DNA of 7,290 bases from an uncultured Prevotella sp. (GTDB lineage Bacteria; Bacteroidota; Bacteroidia; Bacteroidales; Bacteroidaceae), in contig CAKPTK010000108.1 of the NCBI GenBank assembly GCA_934190685.1, forward strand, positions 1-7,290, written 5' to 3'. The notes under the pieces are model-generated. The model saw nothing but the letters and a program-made list of their open reading frames with translations, was not told where the DNA came from and did no database searches. Of the stretch, positions 1-6,966 are shown in pieces. Within the stretch, counting starts at the first letter, position 1. The number at the start of each line of letters is the position of its first letter. Position numbers and translations under genes: made by a program.

Positions 1-24
1 GTTCTATGGTTTTTATCCGGTGGT

Positions 25-69
25 GAAAAGAAAAGCGGAGACAGGCAATTTCATCGCCTGCCCCCGCTT
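25..69 (-). terminator. Intrinsic terminator after the ompH pair
   Basis: Read on the minus strand, a two-part stem forms: AAGCGG (69-64) pairs with CCGCTT (38-33), and CAGGC (60-56) pairs with GCCTG (46-42). A 3x3 internal loop separates the two helices and the hairpin loop has nine bases. The stem runs directly into the T-rich stretch TTCTTTTC (32-25). It starts about 40 bases after the stop codon of the last OmpH gene, so it probably ends the whole envelope operon. The remaining bases 1-24 show nothing I can identify. Confidence 0.8.
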
Positions 70-108
70 GTTTATTTGTTCTAAAGACGAGCAAATCTCC
101 TTGGGTGA

Positions 109-609
109 TTACTTCATCTTGTTGAGCTCGGCCTTCACTTCTGCAGTCACGTCCTTGCTCAACGTGTCGCTTACGTAAGGAATACCGGAGTTCACGTCCA
201 TGATGTAGACATAACCGCCAGCCTTGCCCACAGCTTTGATGGCGTTGACGAGCTTGGTTGTGATAGGCTGCAATTTTTCCTGCTGCATTTTCTGCATGTT
301 CTGCTGGTTGTCCTGATAGGTCTGCTGGATTTTCTGGTACATATCCTGCAAAGCCTTCTCGGTCTCAGCCTGCTTGGTGGGGTTCATGGTAGACTTTGTC
401 TTGTCATACTCCTCAGCCTTGCGCTGGAGCTCATCCTGCATGGTCTTGAGATCGTTCTCATACTGCTTGGCGGTAGCCTGGAGCTCACCATTAGCTTTGA
501 TTGCCTCTGGCATCTGTGCCAACACTGCTTGTGCGTCGATGTGTCCGAACTTCTGTGCGAACAGAGAAAGCGGAGCAAACAGCATCAACATCAAAATAAT
601 CTTTTTCAT
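109..609 (-). CDS. ompH: OmpH/Skp-family periplasmic chaperone (second copy)
   Basis: This is a 166-residue secreted protein of the OmpH/Skp family, whose members hold unfolded outer-membrane proteins in the periplasm on their way to the BAM complex. A Sec signal peptide is visible: MKK, then a hydrophobic core, with likely cleavage after Ala18 (LFA|Q). The mature protein opens with KFGHIDAQAVLAQMPE, the usual first strand and helix of the family. Residues about 35-115 are charged, Gln-rich and predicted coiled coil, matching the Skp tentacles. The C-terminal part (GGYVYIMDVNSGIPYVSDT, 131-149) returns to the small beta body and is followed by a short helix. The length is typical. It lies 54 bases after its paralogue, in an A-rich leader with no Shine-Dalgarno sequence, and is followed by a terminator. 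Residues 90-114 are strikingly rich in Gln and Met. The family call is firm; client specificity cannot be read from sequence. Confidence 0.9.
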   Translation of the reverse strand: MKKIILMLMLFAPLSLFAQKFGHIDAQAVLAQMPEAIKANGELQATAKQYENDLKTMQDELQRKAEEYDKTKSTMNPTKQAETEKALQDMYQKIQQTYQDNQQNMQKMQQEKLQPITTKLVNAIKAVGKAGGYVYIMDVNSGIPYVSDTLSKDVTAEVKAELNKMK

Positions 610-663
610 TGTCGTTTGTTGTTTTGTTATTTATTTTTGTTTATTGTCTCACGAAAGAGAGGG

Positions 664-1179
664 TTAGTTGGCTGAATAGCCCAATTTTTGGAGCACCTCG
701 TTGCTGATGTCGATCTTGGGAGAACCGAAGACGATGCCATTGTCCGACGCCCGGTCGATGACCAACGCATAGCCACGAAGTTCGGCGATTTCCTTGACGG
801 CATTGTAGATTTCGTCCTGGATGGGCGACATCAGACTCTCGCGCTTCTTGAAAAGTTCGCCTTCCGGACCGAAGTATTTTCGTTTCAAGTCGCTGGCTTG
901 TTTTTCCTTCTTCATGATGTCTTCCTGTTTCTTCTTTTTCTGGTCTTGAGAAAGGAAGACAGCCTCGTTCTGGTAGTTCTTATAGAGGGTCTGTGCCTCG
1001 GTGTTGAGGGCCTCTACCTCTGCCTGCCATTTCTTTGACACTTGGTTGAGCTGCTCGTTGGCACGCTCATAGGCGGGTATGTTCTTCAGAATATAGTCCA
1101 TATCCACAAGCGCGAATTTCTGTGCGCTGGCGGTCAAGGCGCTGAGCGCCATGACCAGCATCAACATAATCTTCTTCAT
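664..1179 (-). CDS. ompH: OmpH/Skp-family periplasmic chaperone (first copy)
   Basis: This 171-residue protein belongs to the OmpH/Skp family and presumably chaperones outer-membrane proteins in the periplasm. The signal peptide ends TASA|Q, with cleavage after Ala19. The mature start KFALVDMDYILKNIPAYE is the conserved beta-strand and helix of the family. Residues about 37-115 form a long charged helical region, including a Lys-rich patch (KKKKQEDIMKKEKQ, 81-94) that would make the tentacle basic. GYALVIDRASDNGIVFGSP (136-154) is the conserved C-terminal strand pair. It starts 38 bases after the bamA stop, and GAGGA seven bases before the ATG supports this start. It is clearly a paralogue of the next gene downstream, but the two helical regions differ strongly in composition (Lys-rich here, Gln/Met-rich there), so they may not be redundant. 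Confidence 0.92.
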   Translation of the reverse strand: MKKIMLMLVMALSALTASAQKFALVDMDYILKNIPAYERANEQLNQVSKKWQAEVEALNTEAQTLYKNYQNEAVFLSQDQKKKKQEDIMKKEKQASDLKRKYFGPEGELFKKRESLMSPIQDEIYNAVKEIAELRGYALVIDRASDNGIVFGSPKIDISNEVLQKLGYSAN

Positions 1180-1186
1180 AAGCTAT

Positions 1187-1191
1187 TCCTC
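1187..1191 (-). promoter_or_regulatory. Candidate ribosome binding site of the first ompH copy
   Basis: On the minus strand GAGGA lies seven bases before the ATG at 1179. Good Shine-Dalgarno sequences are uncommon in Bacteroidota, and the other genes here have A-rich or undistinguished leaders instead, so this one stands out. The match is short and could be chance. Confidence 0.4.
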
Positions 1192-1217
1192 ACAGTTATG
1201 TGTATTGATAGTGTCTG

Positions 1218-3875
1218 TTAGAATTCCTGTCCGAGGATGAAGTGGAATTGGCTGCCGCCCTTGGTGCCCCACACCTTGTCGAAACCGTATGCCCAGTCGA
1301 TACCCATCAGACCGACCATCGGGAGGAAGATGCGAACACCGACACCGGCAGATCTCTTCATGTCGAACGGATTGAACTTCTTGGTCTCTGTCCAAGCGTT
1401 ACCTGCCTCAACGAAGCCCAGACCGTAGATAGTGGTGTTGCCGAGGAGGAACGGATAGCGTAACTCAAGGGCGAAGCGGTCGTAGGCATAGCCTTCGGCA
1501 CCGTAAGGAGTGAGCGATCCGTTCTCATAACCGCGGAGTCCGATAGTCTCTTCCGCATAGCCGGTGGAATAACCGCTCATACCGTCACCACCCATATAAT
1601 AGGTCTCGAACGGAGATTTCTTATACTTGTTGTAGCTGCCGAGGATACCCATTTCCACACGGGTCATCAGCACGAAACATTTCTGGCCACCGCTGAGGGC
1701 GGTATAGGTCTTTGACTTGAACTTCCACTTGTGATACTCAATCCATCTGTACTTCTCCTGCTGTTCGCGGATGTAAGTGGCAGACTTGCTGTCGAGTGCC
1801 AGTTTGCTGTAGTCCTTTCCGTCCCACTTCGACCAAGGTGGGGTGATGGTGACGGAGGCCTCAAACTCAGAACCCTTACGTGGAAAGTAGGGGTTGTCGG
1901 TAGACTGGCGGGAGAGCGTGATGCTCAGGTTCAAGTTGTTGCAGTTTCCGTTGGTGATGAGGAAGTACTGCCAGTTCTTCAGCGAGTAGCGGGTGAAAGC
2001 AATCTGGGCAGACAACTGGAAGTAGTCGTCAGGCCAGCGCAGGCGCTTACCCCAACCGAGCGACACTCCGAACAGTTTCACATACTTGTCGGGGTCGTAG
2101 TAGTTCTCGTAGTTGTTATAATAGTTATTGTAATAGCCATAACCACCATAATAATTATAGTAGTTTTGCATCCATGCATTGTTGTAATAGTTGCTCGACA
2201 CATCGGTCTGCTTGGAGAAGTAGGCACCGACGCTGAACTGGATAGGACGCTTGCCGCCAAACCAGTTGGTGGAGTAGGAGGCGTTGTAAGACTGGTAGTA
2301 GGTACCGTTGGTCTGAGCGCCCAACGAGAGCACCTCACCGTCGCCGATAGGCATGATGCCACGGTGTTCCTTGTTCTTATTGAACAGGTTGGCAATGGAG
2401 AAGTTGTTCAGCTTCAAGCCGATACGTCCGATAACACCCGTCTGTCCCCAACCGAGTGAGAACTCCACTTGGTCGTTCGACTTCTGCTCGAGATCCCAGT
2501 TGATGTCCACCGTTCCGTCTTCATAGTTCGGTTTCACGTCAGGGTTCACCTTTTCTTGGTCGAAGTGTCCCATGGAGGCGATTTCACGGGCCGAACGCAT
2601 CAGCGCTTCCTTGGAGAAGAGGTCGCCCGGCTTTGTACGGAGCTCACGGCGCACCACATTCTCGTAGAGGCGGTCGTTGCCGTTGATGCGCACTCTGTTG
2701 ATGTGGGCCTGCTGGCCTTCCCGGATTCGCATCTCGAGGTCGATGGAGTCGCCCACGATGTTCACTTCCGTCGGGTCGAGCTGATAGAAGATGTAGCCGT
2801 GGTTCCAATAGTTGTTGCCCACAGCGTCGTCGTCGTCTTTCAGTCGTTTTTCAAGCAACTTCTGGTTGTACACATCGCCCTTCTTCATGCCCAATACGGC
2901 ACTCAGATAGTCGGTGGAATAGACAGTGTTGCCCACCCAAGTGATATTGCGGATGTAGTATTTTTTACCCTCGTCCACCTTGAGATAGATGTTCACGTGC
3001 TTGTTGTCATAGTTCCACACGCTGTCTTTCACGATGGCGGCGTCTCGGTAGCCCAATTCGTTGTACTTGCTGATCAAGTTCTTCTTGTCGGTCTCGAAAC
3101 GTTCTGGTGTATATTTCTTCGCTTTCAAGAAAGACGACAGTTTGCCTGCCTCATGGGTCTTGGCAAACGCACCTTTCTTGAACAGTCCACCCTTGATTTT
3201 GCTATTTGCCAACTGCTCGTTGCCCTCGATGATGATTTGGTGAACCTTCATCTTCTCTTTCTTGTCCACGTCGATGTCGAGAATCACGTGGTTCTTCTCC
3301 GACACATCATCACGTTGAGTGATAGTGATTTCGGCGTTCTTGTAGCCCTTGTCGTCAAAATAGTTTTTGGCGAGGAACTTGGCACGGTTGATCATGTTCG
3401 GCGTGATTTGCGCACCCTTGATCAAACCCAGTTTGGCATCCATGTCTTCACGTTCCGACTTCTTCAAGCCAATGTAGTTGATGGATGACACGCGAGGACG
3501 AACCTTCAGATAGATGTGCAGGAAGGCTTTGTTGTCGACGATGGAGTCACAGGCGATGGACACGTCGGAGAATAGTCCGTGGCGCCAGTAGCGCTTCACG
3601 GCGTCCGAGATTTCGTTGCCCGGCAGCGTTATCTCTTGTCCTATCTGCAAGCCGGAGATTCCGGTCAGCGTATAGTCTTCATAGCCTTCCACGCCTGAAA
3701 CGGCAAGACCGCCCAGCACACAAGTGCGGGGCGAACCGGCATAAGATATGTCTGGATTCACAATTTTCTCCTGCGCCACAACGGTTCCTGCTGTCGACAG
3801 GGCTGCCAACAACAACAGTGACGGAAATTTCCATCCATCTTTTGCCTTGTTCTTTTTCTTCTGAGAATATTTCAT
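1218..3875 (-). CDS. bamA: BamA, outer-membrane protein assembly factor
   Basis: BamA is the barrel-and-POTRA subunit of the BAM complex, which folds and inserts beta-barrel proteins into the outer membrane. The 885-residue protein has a Lys-rich n-region, a hydrophobic segment and likely cleavage at VVA|Q (after residue 34). Five POTRA domains can be placed at roughly 50-128, 129-206, 209-302, 305-387 and 390-466, marked by recurring patterns such as GNEQL, YNELGYRDA, VDEGKKYYI and INGNDRLYE. The barrel runs from about 470 to the end. IGLRGYENGSL (778-788) contains the loop-6 RGY/RGF motif typical of Omp85 proteins, and the protein ends in Phe (FHFILGQEF), the usual barrel C-terminal signal. 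A Tyr/Asn-rich insert sits at 562-593. The gene starts 36 bases after uppS and is followed by two OmpH/Skp genes, a standard Bacteroidota arrangement. No other in-frame Met lies near the start, so this start is well supported. Confidence 0.97.
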   Translation of the reverse strand: MKYSQKKKNKAKDGWKFPSLLLLAALSTAGTVVAQEKIVNPDISYAGSPRTCVLGGLAVSGVEGYEDYTLTGISGLQIGQEITLPGNEISDAVKRYWRHGLFSDVSIACDSIVDNKAFLHIYLKVRPRVSSINYIGLKKSEREDMDAKLGLIKGAQITPNMINRAKFLAKNYFDDKGYKNAEITITQRDDVSEKNHVILDIDVDKKEKMKVHQIIIEGNEQLANSKIKGGLFKKGAFAKTHEAGKLSSFLKAKKYTPERFETDKKNLISKYNELGYRDAAIVKDSVWNYDNKHVNIYLKVDEGKKYYIRNITWVGNTVYSTDYLSAVLGMKKGDVYNQKLLEKRLKDDDDAVGNNYWNHGYIFYQLDPTEVNIVGDSIDLEMRIREGQQAHINRVRINGNDRLYENVVRRELRTKPGDLFSKEALMRSAREIASMGHFDQEKVNPDVKPNYEDGTVDINWDLEQKSNDQVEFSLGWGQTGVIGRIGLKLNNFSIANLFNKNKEHRGIMPIGDGEVLSLGAQTNGTYYQSYNASYSTNWFGGKRPIQFSVGAYFSKQTDVSSNYYNNAWMQNYYNYYGGYGYYNNYYNNYENYYDPDKYVKLFGVSLGWGKRLRWPDDYFQLSAQIAFTRYSLKNWQYFLITNGNCNNLNLSITLSRQSTDNPYFPRKGSEFEASVTITPPWSKWDGKDYSKLALDSKSATYIREQQEKYRWIEYHKWKFKSKTYTALSGGQKCFVLMTRVEMGILGSYNKYKKSPFETYYMGGDGMSGYSTGYAEETIGLRGYENGSLTPYGAEGYAYDRFALELRYPFLLGNTTIYGLGFVEAGNAWTETKKFNPFDMKRSAGVGVRIFLPMVGLMGIDWAYGFDKVWGTKGGSQFHFILGQEF
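2097..2192 (-). repeat. Tyr/Asn low-complexity tract within bamA
   Basis: This stretch encodes BamA residues 562-593, of which 14 of 32 are Tyr and 10 are Asn, with several Gly. The DNA is a run of TAT/TAC and AAT/AAC codons, with imperfect units such as AACTATTACAACAA, and is visibly more AT-rich than the surrounding gene. The frame is kept and the barrel resumes straight afterwards (DKYVKLFGVSLGWGKRL). By comparison with E. coli BamA as I remember it, the tract falls between the equivalents of barrel strands 5 and 6, in extracellular loop 3. The composition is directly visible; the loop assignment is inference. Confidence 0.8.
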
Positions 3876-3911
3876 TCCTCTCTGTTTATCTTTCTTTTTC
3901 TTATTCAGTTC

Positions 3912-4649
3912 TTATTCATTCTCCACCTGCTCTTCAGTTTTTCCGAACCTGCGTTGGCGGCTTTGGTAGCTGGCAATGGCTTGTTGCAAATCCGACTCGC
4001 GGAAGTCGGGCCAGTAGGTGTCGCAAAAATAAAGTTCCGAGTAGGCGATTTGCCACAACAGGTAGTTGCTGATGCGCAACTCTCCTCCAGTGCGGATCAA
4101 GAGATCCGGGTCGGGCATAAAATGGGTCTGCAGATGGTCGGTGATGGTCTGTTCGGTGATGTTGGCAACGTCCAACTTTCCTTCCTTGCATTCCGCTGCG
4201 ATGCATTGCATGGCTTTGGTGATTTCCCACCGTGACGAGTAGCTCAATGCCACCACCATGGTCATGGTCTTGTTGTTGGCGGTGTGCTCCTCGGTCTCTT
4301 TCAGTTTCGCCTGCACTTCGGGTGACAGACGGCCGATGTCGCCGATGCATCTGAAGCGCACATCGTTCTTCATGAAGATTTCGTCTTCCAACGAACTGAG
4401 CACCAGTCCCATCAACGCACTGATTTCCTGTGCCGGACGGCTCCAGTTCTCTGTGGAGAAAGTGTAGAGCGTGAGATATTTCACGCCAAGACGTGTGCAT
4501 TCCGCCGTGATGCGTCTCACGGTTTCCACACCTGCCTGATGGCCGTAGCTCCTCTCTTTCCCCCGTTCGGTCGCCCAGCGGCCGTTGCCGTCCATGATGA
4601 TGGCAATATGTTGGGGAATGCGCTTCATATCTATATTATTCATCTGCAT
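3912..4649 (-). CDS. uppS: Isoprenyl (undecaprenyl) diphosphate synthase
   Basis: This cis-prenyltransferase adds isopentenyl units to farnesyl diphosphate to make the C55 lipid carrier for peptidoglycan and surface polysaccharides. It is a soluble or membrane-associated cytoplasmic enzyme. The 245 residues cover the whole family. [13 protein letters not shown] (14-26) holds the catalytic Asp20 and the diphosphate-binding Gly-Asn-Gly-Arg. YGHQAG (35-40), [14 protein letters not shown] (59-72), GDIGRL (103-108), SYSSRWEI (136-143), and [15 protein letters not shown] (186-200) with the substrate-binding Arg186, Arg192 and Ser194 are all present, as is the final WPDF. The second half of the NYGGR motif reads SYSSR here, a variant I believe is common in Bacteroidota. 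Possible starts are ATG at 4649, 4643 and 4628. The first overlaps the upstream gene by 14 bases; the last begins just after its stop. All keep the catalytic motif, and the overlap suggests translational coupling. Confidence 0.95.
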   Translation of the reverse strand: MQMNNIDMKRIPQHIAIIMDGNGRWATERGKERSYGHQAGVETVRRITAECTRLGVKYLTLYTFSTENWSRPAQEISALMGLVLSSLEDEIFMKNDVRFRCIGDIGRLSPEVQAKLKETEEHTANNKTMTMVVALSYSSRWEITKAMQCIAAECKEGKLDVANITEQTITDHLQTHFMPDPDLLIRTGGELRISNYLLWQIAYSELYFCDTYWPDFRESDLQQAIASYQSRQRRFGKTEEQVENE

Positions 4650-5316
4650 TATGACATGTTTTACATTTGGCCATGAAACTGTAGGTGAATGTCAACTGCA
4701 ATGTGCTGTAGCAGTCGGTATTCTTGAACAGTCCACTGCTCTTGATCGAATAGGGGTCTTTCACACCGTCCAGCTCGTCGCTCAACGAGAAGTGCATCGC
4801 CCATTCCAATCCCAAGTTGGTGCGTTCGCCCAACTTGTATTTCACTCCCAAACCGATGGGTAGGTTGGCGGTGAAAACGCTCTTTGTGCCCGACACCATG
4901 GTCAGTCCCAAGCCTCCGGAGACAAACGGGGTCAGCCTTTTGGCTCCGCGATAGTCACGGCCGGTGCCGTAGGGCCAGAAGTTGTATTCATAGGCAAAAG
5001 TGGCGTCAATCAGCGTGTTGCTGAACTCATACTTGTTGTCCTTGTAGTCGGGATAATAGGTAGGGTTGCCGGTCGACGCTCCTTTCAGTTTTCCATAGCC
5101 CACAGTCAGTTTGATGTCGGAGTAGGGGTTGAAGATATATCTTCCCACCACCGACCCCATGGGCTGCAGGTCCTTGGTGAGTGAGCCGTTGAAGTCGCCC
5201 AAATAGCCGGACAAGCCAATCCCCGCGCCAATCTCCATACGGTACATATCGTCCGTTTGGGCATGGCCATTGGATATGGCCAAGAGCGTCAGCAAGCTAA
5301 GCAACAGAGGTCTCAT
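4636..5316 (-). CDS. DUF6089-like outer-membrane beta-barrel protein
   Basis: This is a secreted protein of 226 residues from the ATG at 5316; a GTG at 5322 would add two residues. The signal peptide is [20 protein letters not shown]. The mature part begins with [18 protein letters not shown] and alternates short amphipathic strands with Gly and aromatic residues ([73 protein letters not shown]), which fits a small beta-barrel of about eight strands in the outer membrane. It resembles the DUF6089 family often found next to uppS and bamA in Bacteroidota; that name is from memory and unchecked. The chain ends [12 protein letters not shown], putting a CxxC pair just after the predicted last strand, so the barrel lacks the usual terminal aromatic residue. 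It lies 18 bases after the lipoprotein gene and overlaps uppS. Its biochemical role is unknown. Confidence 0.8.
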   Translation of the reverse strand: MRPLLLSLLTLLAISNGHAQTDDMYRMEIGAGIGLSGYLGDFNGSLTKDLQPMGSVVGRYIFNPYSDIKLTVGYGKLKGASTGNPTYYPDYKDNKYEFSNTLIDATFAYEYNFWPYGTGRDYRGAKRLTPFVSGGLGLTMVSGTKSVFTANLPIGLGVKYKLGERTNLGLEWAMHFSLSDELDGVKDPYSIKSSGLFKNTDCYSTLQLTFTYSFMAKCKTCHNADE

Positions 5317-5334
5317 CCGCACAATCGGTTAGTT

Positions 5335-6738
5335 TTATTTGTCTTGTCTTGCCCAACCCAACCGGTTGATGCGTCCACACCACACCTTTCCGCTGGTGCC
5401 GCTCACAATCCAGATGCGGTTGGCACTGTCGGCGGTGATGGCAAAACTCGAAGGGTCACAGTCATTGGCGAAGTTCTTGGGGAGAATCATTTCACTGTGG
5501 CTCTTCCAAGTGATGCCGTTGTCCTGGCTGAAGTAGAACTGTTTGAAGGCGGTTGTCGTGTTGCCTCCCTCGCCGTTTCCGCCCAAGGCAGCGATGCCGT
5601 CGTCATAGGCGAAAGCCGTAAATCCTGCCAAGCGTGGAGCGGCATATCTGTTGCTCTCCTGGGAGAGTGAAGTCCATTCAAAGCTGTGTCCGTCGTTGCT
5701 CTCGTCCACAATCTTGGTCCAAACCTGTTCTGTGGTGCCGTTGTCAGCCGTGCTGCCGCCTACCAACACCACTTTATACATATTCTCGTTGGTTTTCAAG
5801 GGCAGGGTGACCATGCTCACGTTCTCGTCTGGCACCAGCGACAAGTCGGCGTTGTCTTCCATCTTGTCGTTCGTCCAAGTGGCGCCATGGTCGTTGGAAA
5901 CCAGGATTTTCCGGTCTGTTCCCAATGCGTAAAGGTTGTTGCGGGCTGCTCCCAAGAGTTTTGCTATCGTACCTTCCACGGCAGCTACCTCTGTCCAAGT
6001 GGCACCGTTTCCCGATTTCATCAGTTTTCCGTCAATCACCACGTAGAGGCTTTCTCCGTCCGTAATGCAGCTTTTGTAAGCGTCTGCTGCAGAGAGCGTT
6101 GAAGCCAATGTCCAACTCTCGGCATCGTCTGTGGCATAGACAGCGGTCTTGTCTCCCTGTTTGCCTACGACAAAAAGTTTTCCTGCCATCAGGGCCTTCA
6201 TGCCTTGCAGGGTTCCCAGTTCGGCATTTGCCGTTTTCTCGCGCCAAATCAGCGTGTCGCCCACTTCCTTGTGCACGTTCAGTGTCACCGTGTATTTCCG
6301 GCGGCTCTGCATGCTTTGTGCATAGACGAACACGGTGCGGGGAGTGCTAAAGTCCAGAGAGTCAGTGCTGCTGATGTATTTCAAGGTGTCGCTGTCCACA
6401 TTCTTGATGGTAGCGATGCCACTGTTTTTGGTGCTCACCGTCACCACCACTTTGCTGATGTCTGCTCCGCAAGGCAGTGAGTCAACATTGTAAATTTCTC
6501 CATTGCGCTGGTCTATAAACAAGTTGTAGGCACTGCCGTCGAAGGTAGTGGTGTAGGTACTGTCCTCGTCAGAGTTCTTCTTGGTGGTGTGTACCGTCTG
6601 ATTTATAGTGCCCAGCGAGAAGCTGGTGATGGCTGTGTCGTTATAATAGGTCACTTCGTCTTCATCGGTGTTAAGACAAGAAGCGAACATAAGAATGGTT
6701 GCCAGAAGCAACGTGAAAGATACGAACTTTCCTTTCAT
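5335..6738 (-). CDS. DUF6242-like Asp-box lipoprotein
   Basis: This 467-residue lipoprotein has a signal peptide ending LMFAS|C, with Cys21 as the lipid site. The following residues LNTDEDE are acidic, like the lipoprotein export signal that sends Bacteroidota lipoproteins to the cell surface. Residues about 30-155 look like a beta-sandwich domain (AYNLFIDQRNGEIYNVDSLP, then KYTVTLNVHKE). Residues about 165-467 carry Asp-box (BNR-type) turns: the clear ones are SNDHGATW (281-288) and SQDNGITW (404-411), and SGNGATW (242-248) and TDDAESW (203-209) are weaker. These suggest a beta-propeller. The tail WCGRINRLGW fits what I recall of DUF6242 proteins. Asp boxes are structural turns shared by sialidases and by non-enzymatic propellers. 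I see no Arg triad or other catalytic set, so no enzyme activity is claimed. It is the first gene after a candidate promoter and lies 18 bases before the barrel gene. Confidence 0.8.
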   Translation of the reverse strand: MKGKFVSFTLLLATILMFASCLNTDEDEVTYYNDTAITSFSLGTINQTVHTTKKNSDEDSTYTTTFDGSAYNLFIDQRNGEIYNVDSLPCGADISKVVVTVSTKNSGIATIKNVDSDTLKYISSTDSLDFSTPRTVFVYAQSMQSRRKYTVTLNVHKEVGDTLIWREKTANAELGTLQGMKALMAGKLFVVGKQGDKTAVYATDDAESWTLASTLSAADAYKSCITDGESLYVVIDGKLMKSGNGATWTEVAAVEGTIAKLLGAARNNLYALGTDRKILVSNDHGATWTNDKMEDNADLSLVPDENVSMVTLPLKTNENMYKVVLVGGSTADNGTTEQVWTKIVDESNDGHSFEWTSLSQESNRYAAPRLAGFTAFAYDDGIAALGGNGEGGNTTTAFKQFYFSQDNGITWKSHSEMILPKNFANDCDPSSFAITADSANRIWIVSGTSGKVWCGRINRLGWARQDK

Positions 6739-6766
6739 GTGGTCAACGATGTATTATTTTTAGCTG

Positions 6767-6774
6767 CAAATTTA
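6767..6774 (-). promoter_or_regulatory. Candidate Bacteroidota -7 promoter element
   Basis: On the minus strand TAAATTTG exactly matches the Bacteroidota primary-sigma -7 consensus TAnnTTTG. It lies about 28 bases before the lipoprotein ATG at 6738, which would give a leader of roughly 20 bases. No good -33 TTTG sits at the usual distance: one TTTG is only 12 bases upstream, and the best-placed tetramer is AATG. It is the only plausible promoter I see for the six-gene run. The rest of 6739-6869 is AT-rich with nothing else recognisable. Confidence 0.45.
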
Positions 6775-6869
6775 CTTAGAATTCCGCAAATAGCATTCTT
6801 TTTCTCCCCGAATTATGTAATTTAATGGTTACAAACTCGTTTTTTAAGTTCTGTTTAGAGTTTTATGAC

Positions 6870-6936
6870 AAAAAGACAAGTGATTCCCAAGAACAGAAAA
6901 TCCCTCCCGGCAAGAATGCCGTGAGGGATTACTTGT
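6870..6936 (-). terminator. Intrinsic terminator of pckA, layered hairpin
   Basis: On the minus strand the core hairpin is AATCCCTC (6930-6923) paired with GAGGGATT (6906-6899). A single mismatch follows, then CGGC (6921-6918) pairs with GCCG (6911-6908) around a six-base loop. It continues into TTTTC. An outer six-base helix, ACAAGT (6936-6931) with ACTTGT (6881-6876), encloses the core and is followed by CTTTTT (6875-6870). The outer arm starts 30 bases after the pckA stop. The core alone is a convincing terminator; the outer helix may extend it or provide a second stop point. Confidence 0.8.
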
Positions 6937-6966
6937 ATCAAAATCTAATGAATAATCTTGATTGGA

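Noticed and set aside
1731..2459. 242-residue open frame on the plus strand, opposite the bamA barrel
   Set aside because: It is a shadow of bamA. Its run of Ile and Val is simply the complement of the Tyr/Asn codon tract.
2469..3488. 339-residue open frame on the plus strand, opposite bamA
   Set aside because: It lies fully antisense to the POTRA region of bamA, its Val/His/Leu-rich translation is what the complement of this coding sequence would give, and it has no recognisable domain.
3485..4072. 195-residue plus-strand open frame spanning the bamA-uppS junction
   Set aside because: It is antisense to two well-supported genes, with Arg/Ser-rich translation and no family resemblance.
3934..4500. 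188-residue minus-strand frame inside uppS
   Set aside because: It is an out-of-frame, His/Arg-rich reading of uppS, whose own frame carries every catalytic motif.
5335..6738. Reading the Asp-box lipoprotein as a sialidase
   Set aside because: Asp boxes are structural turns. I could not find the sialidase Arg triad, the FRIP motif or a catalytic Tyr/Glu arrangement.
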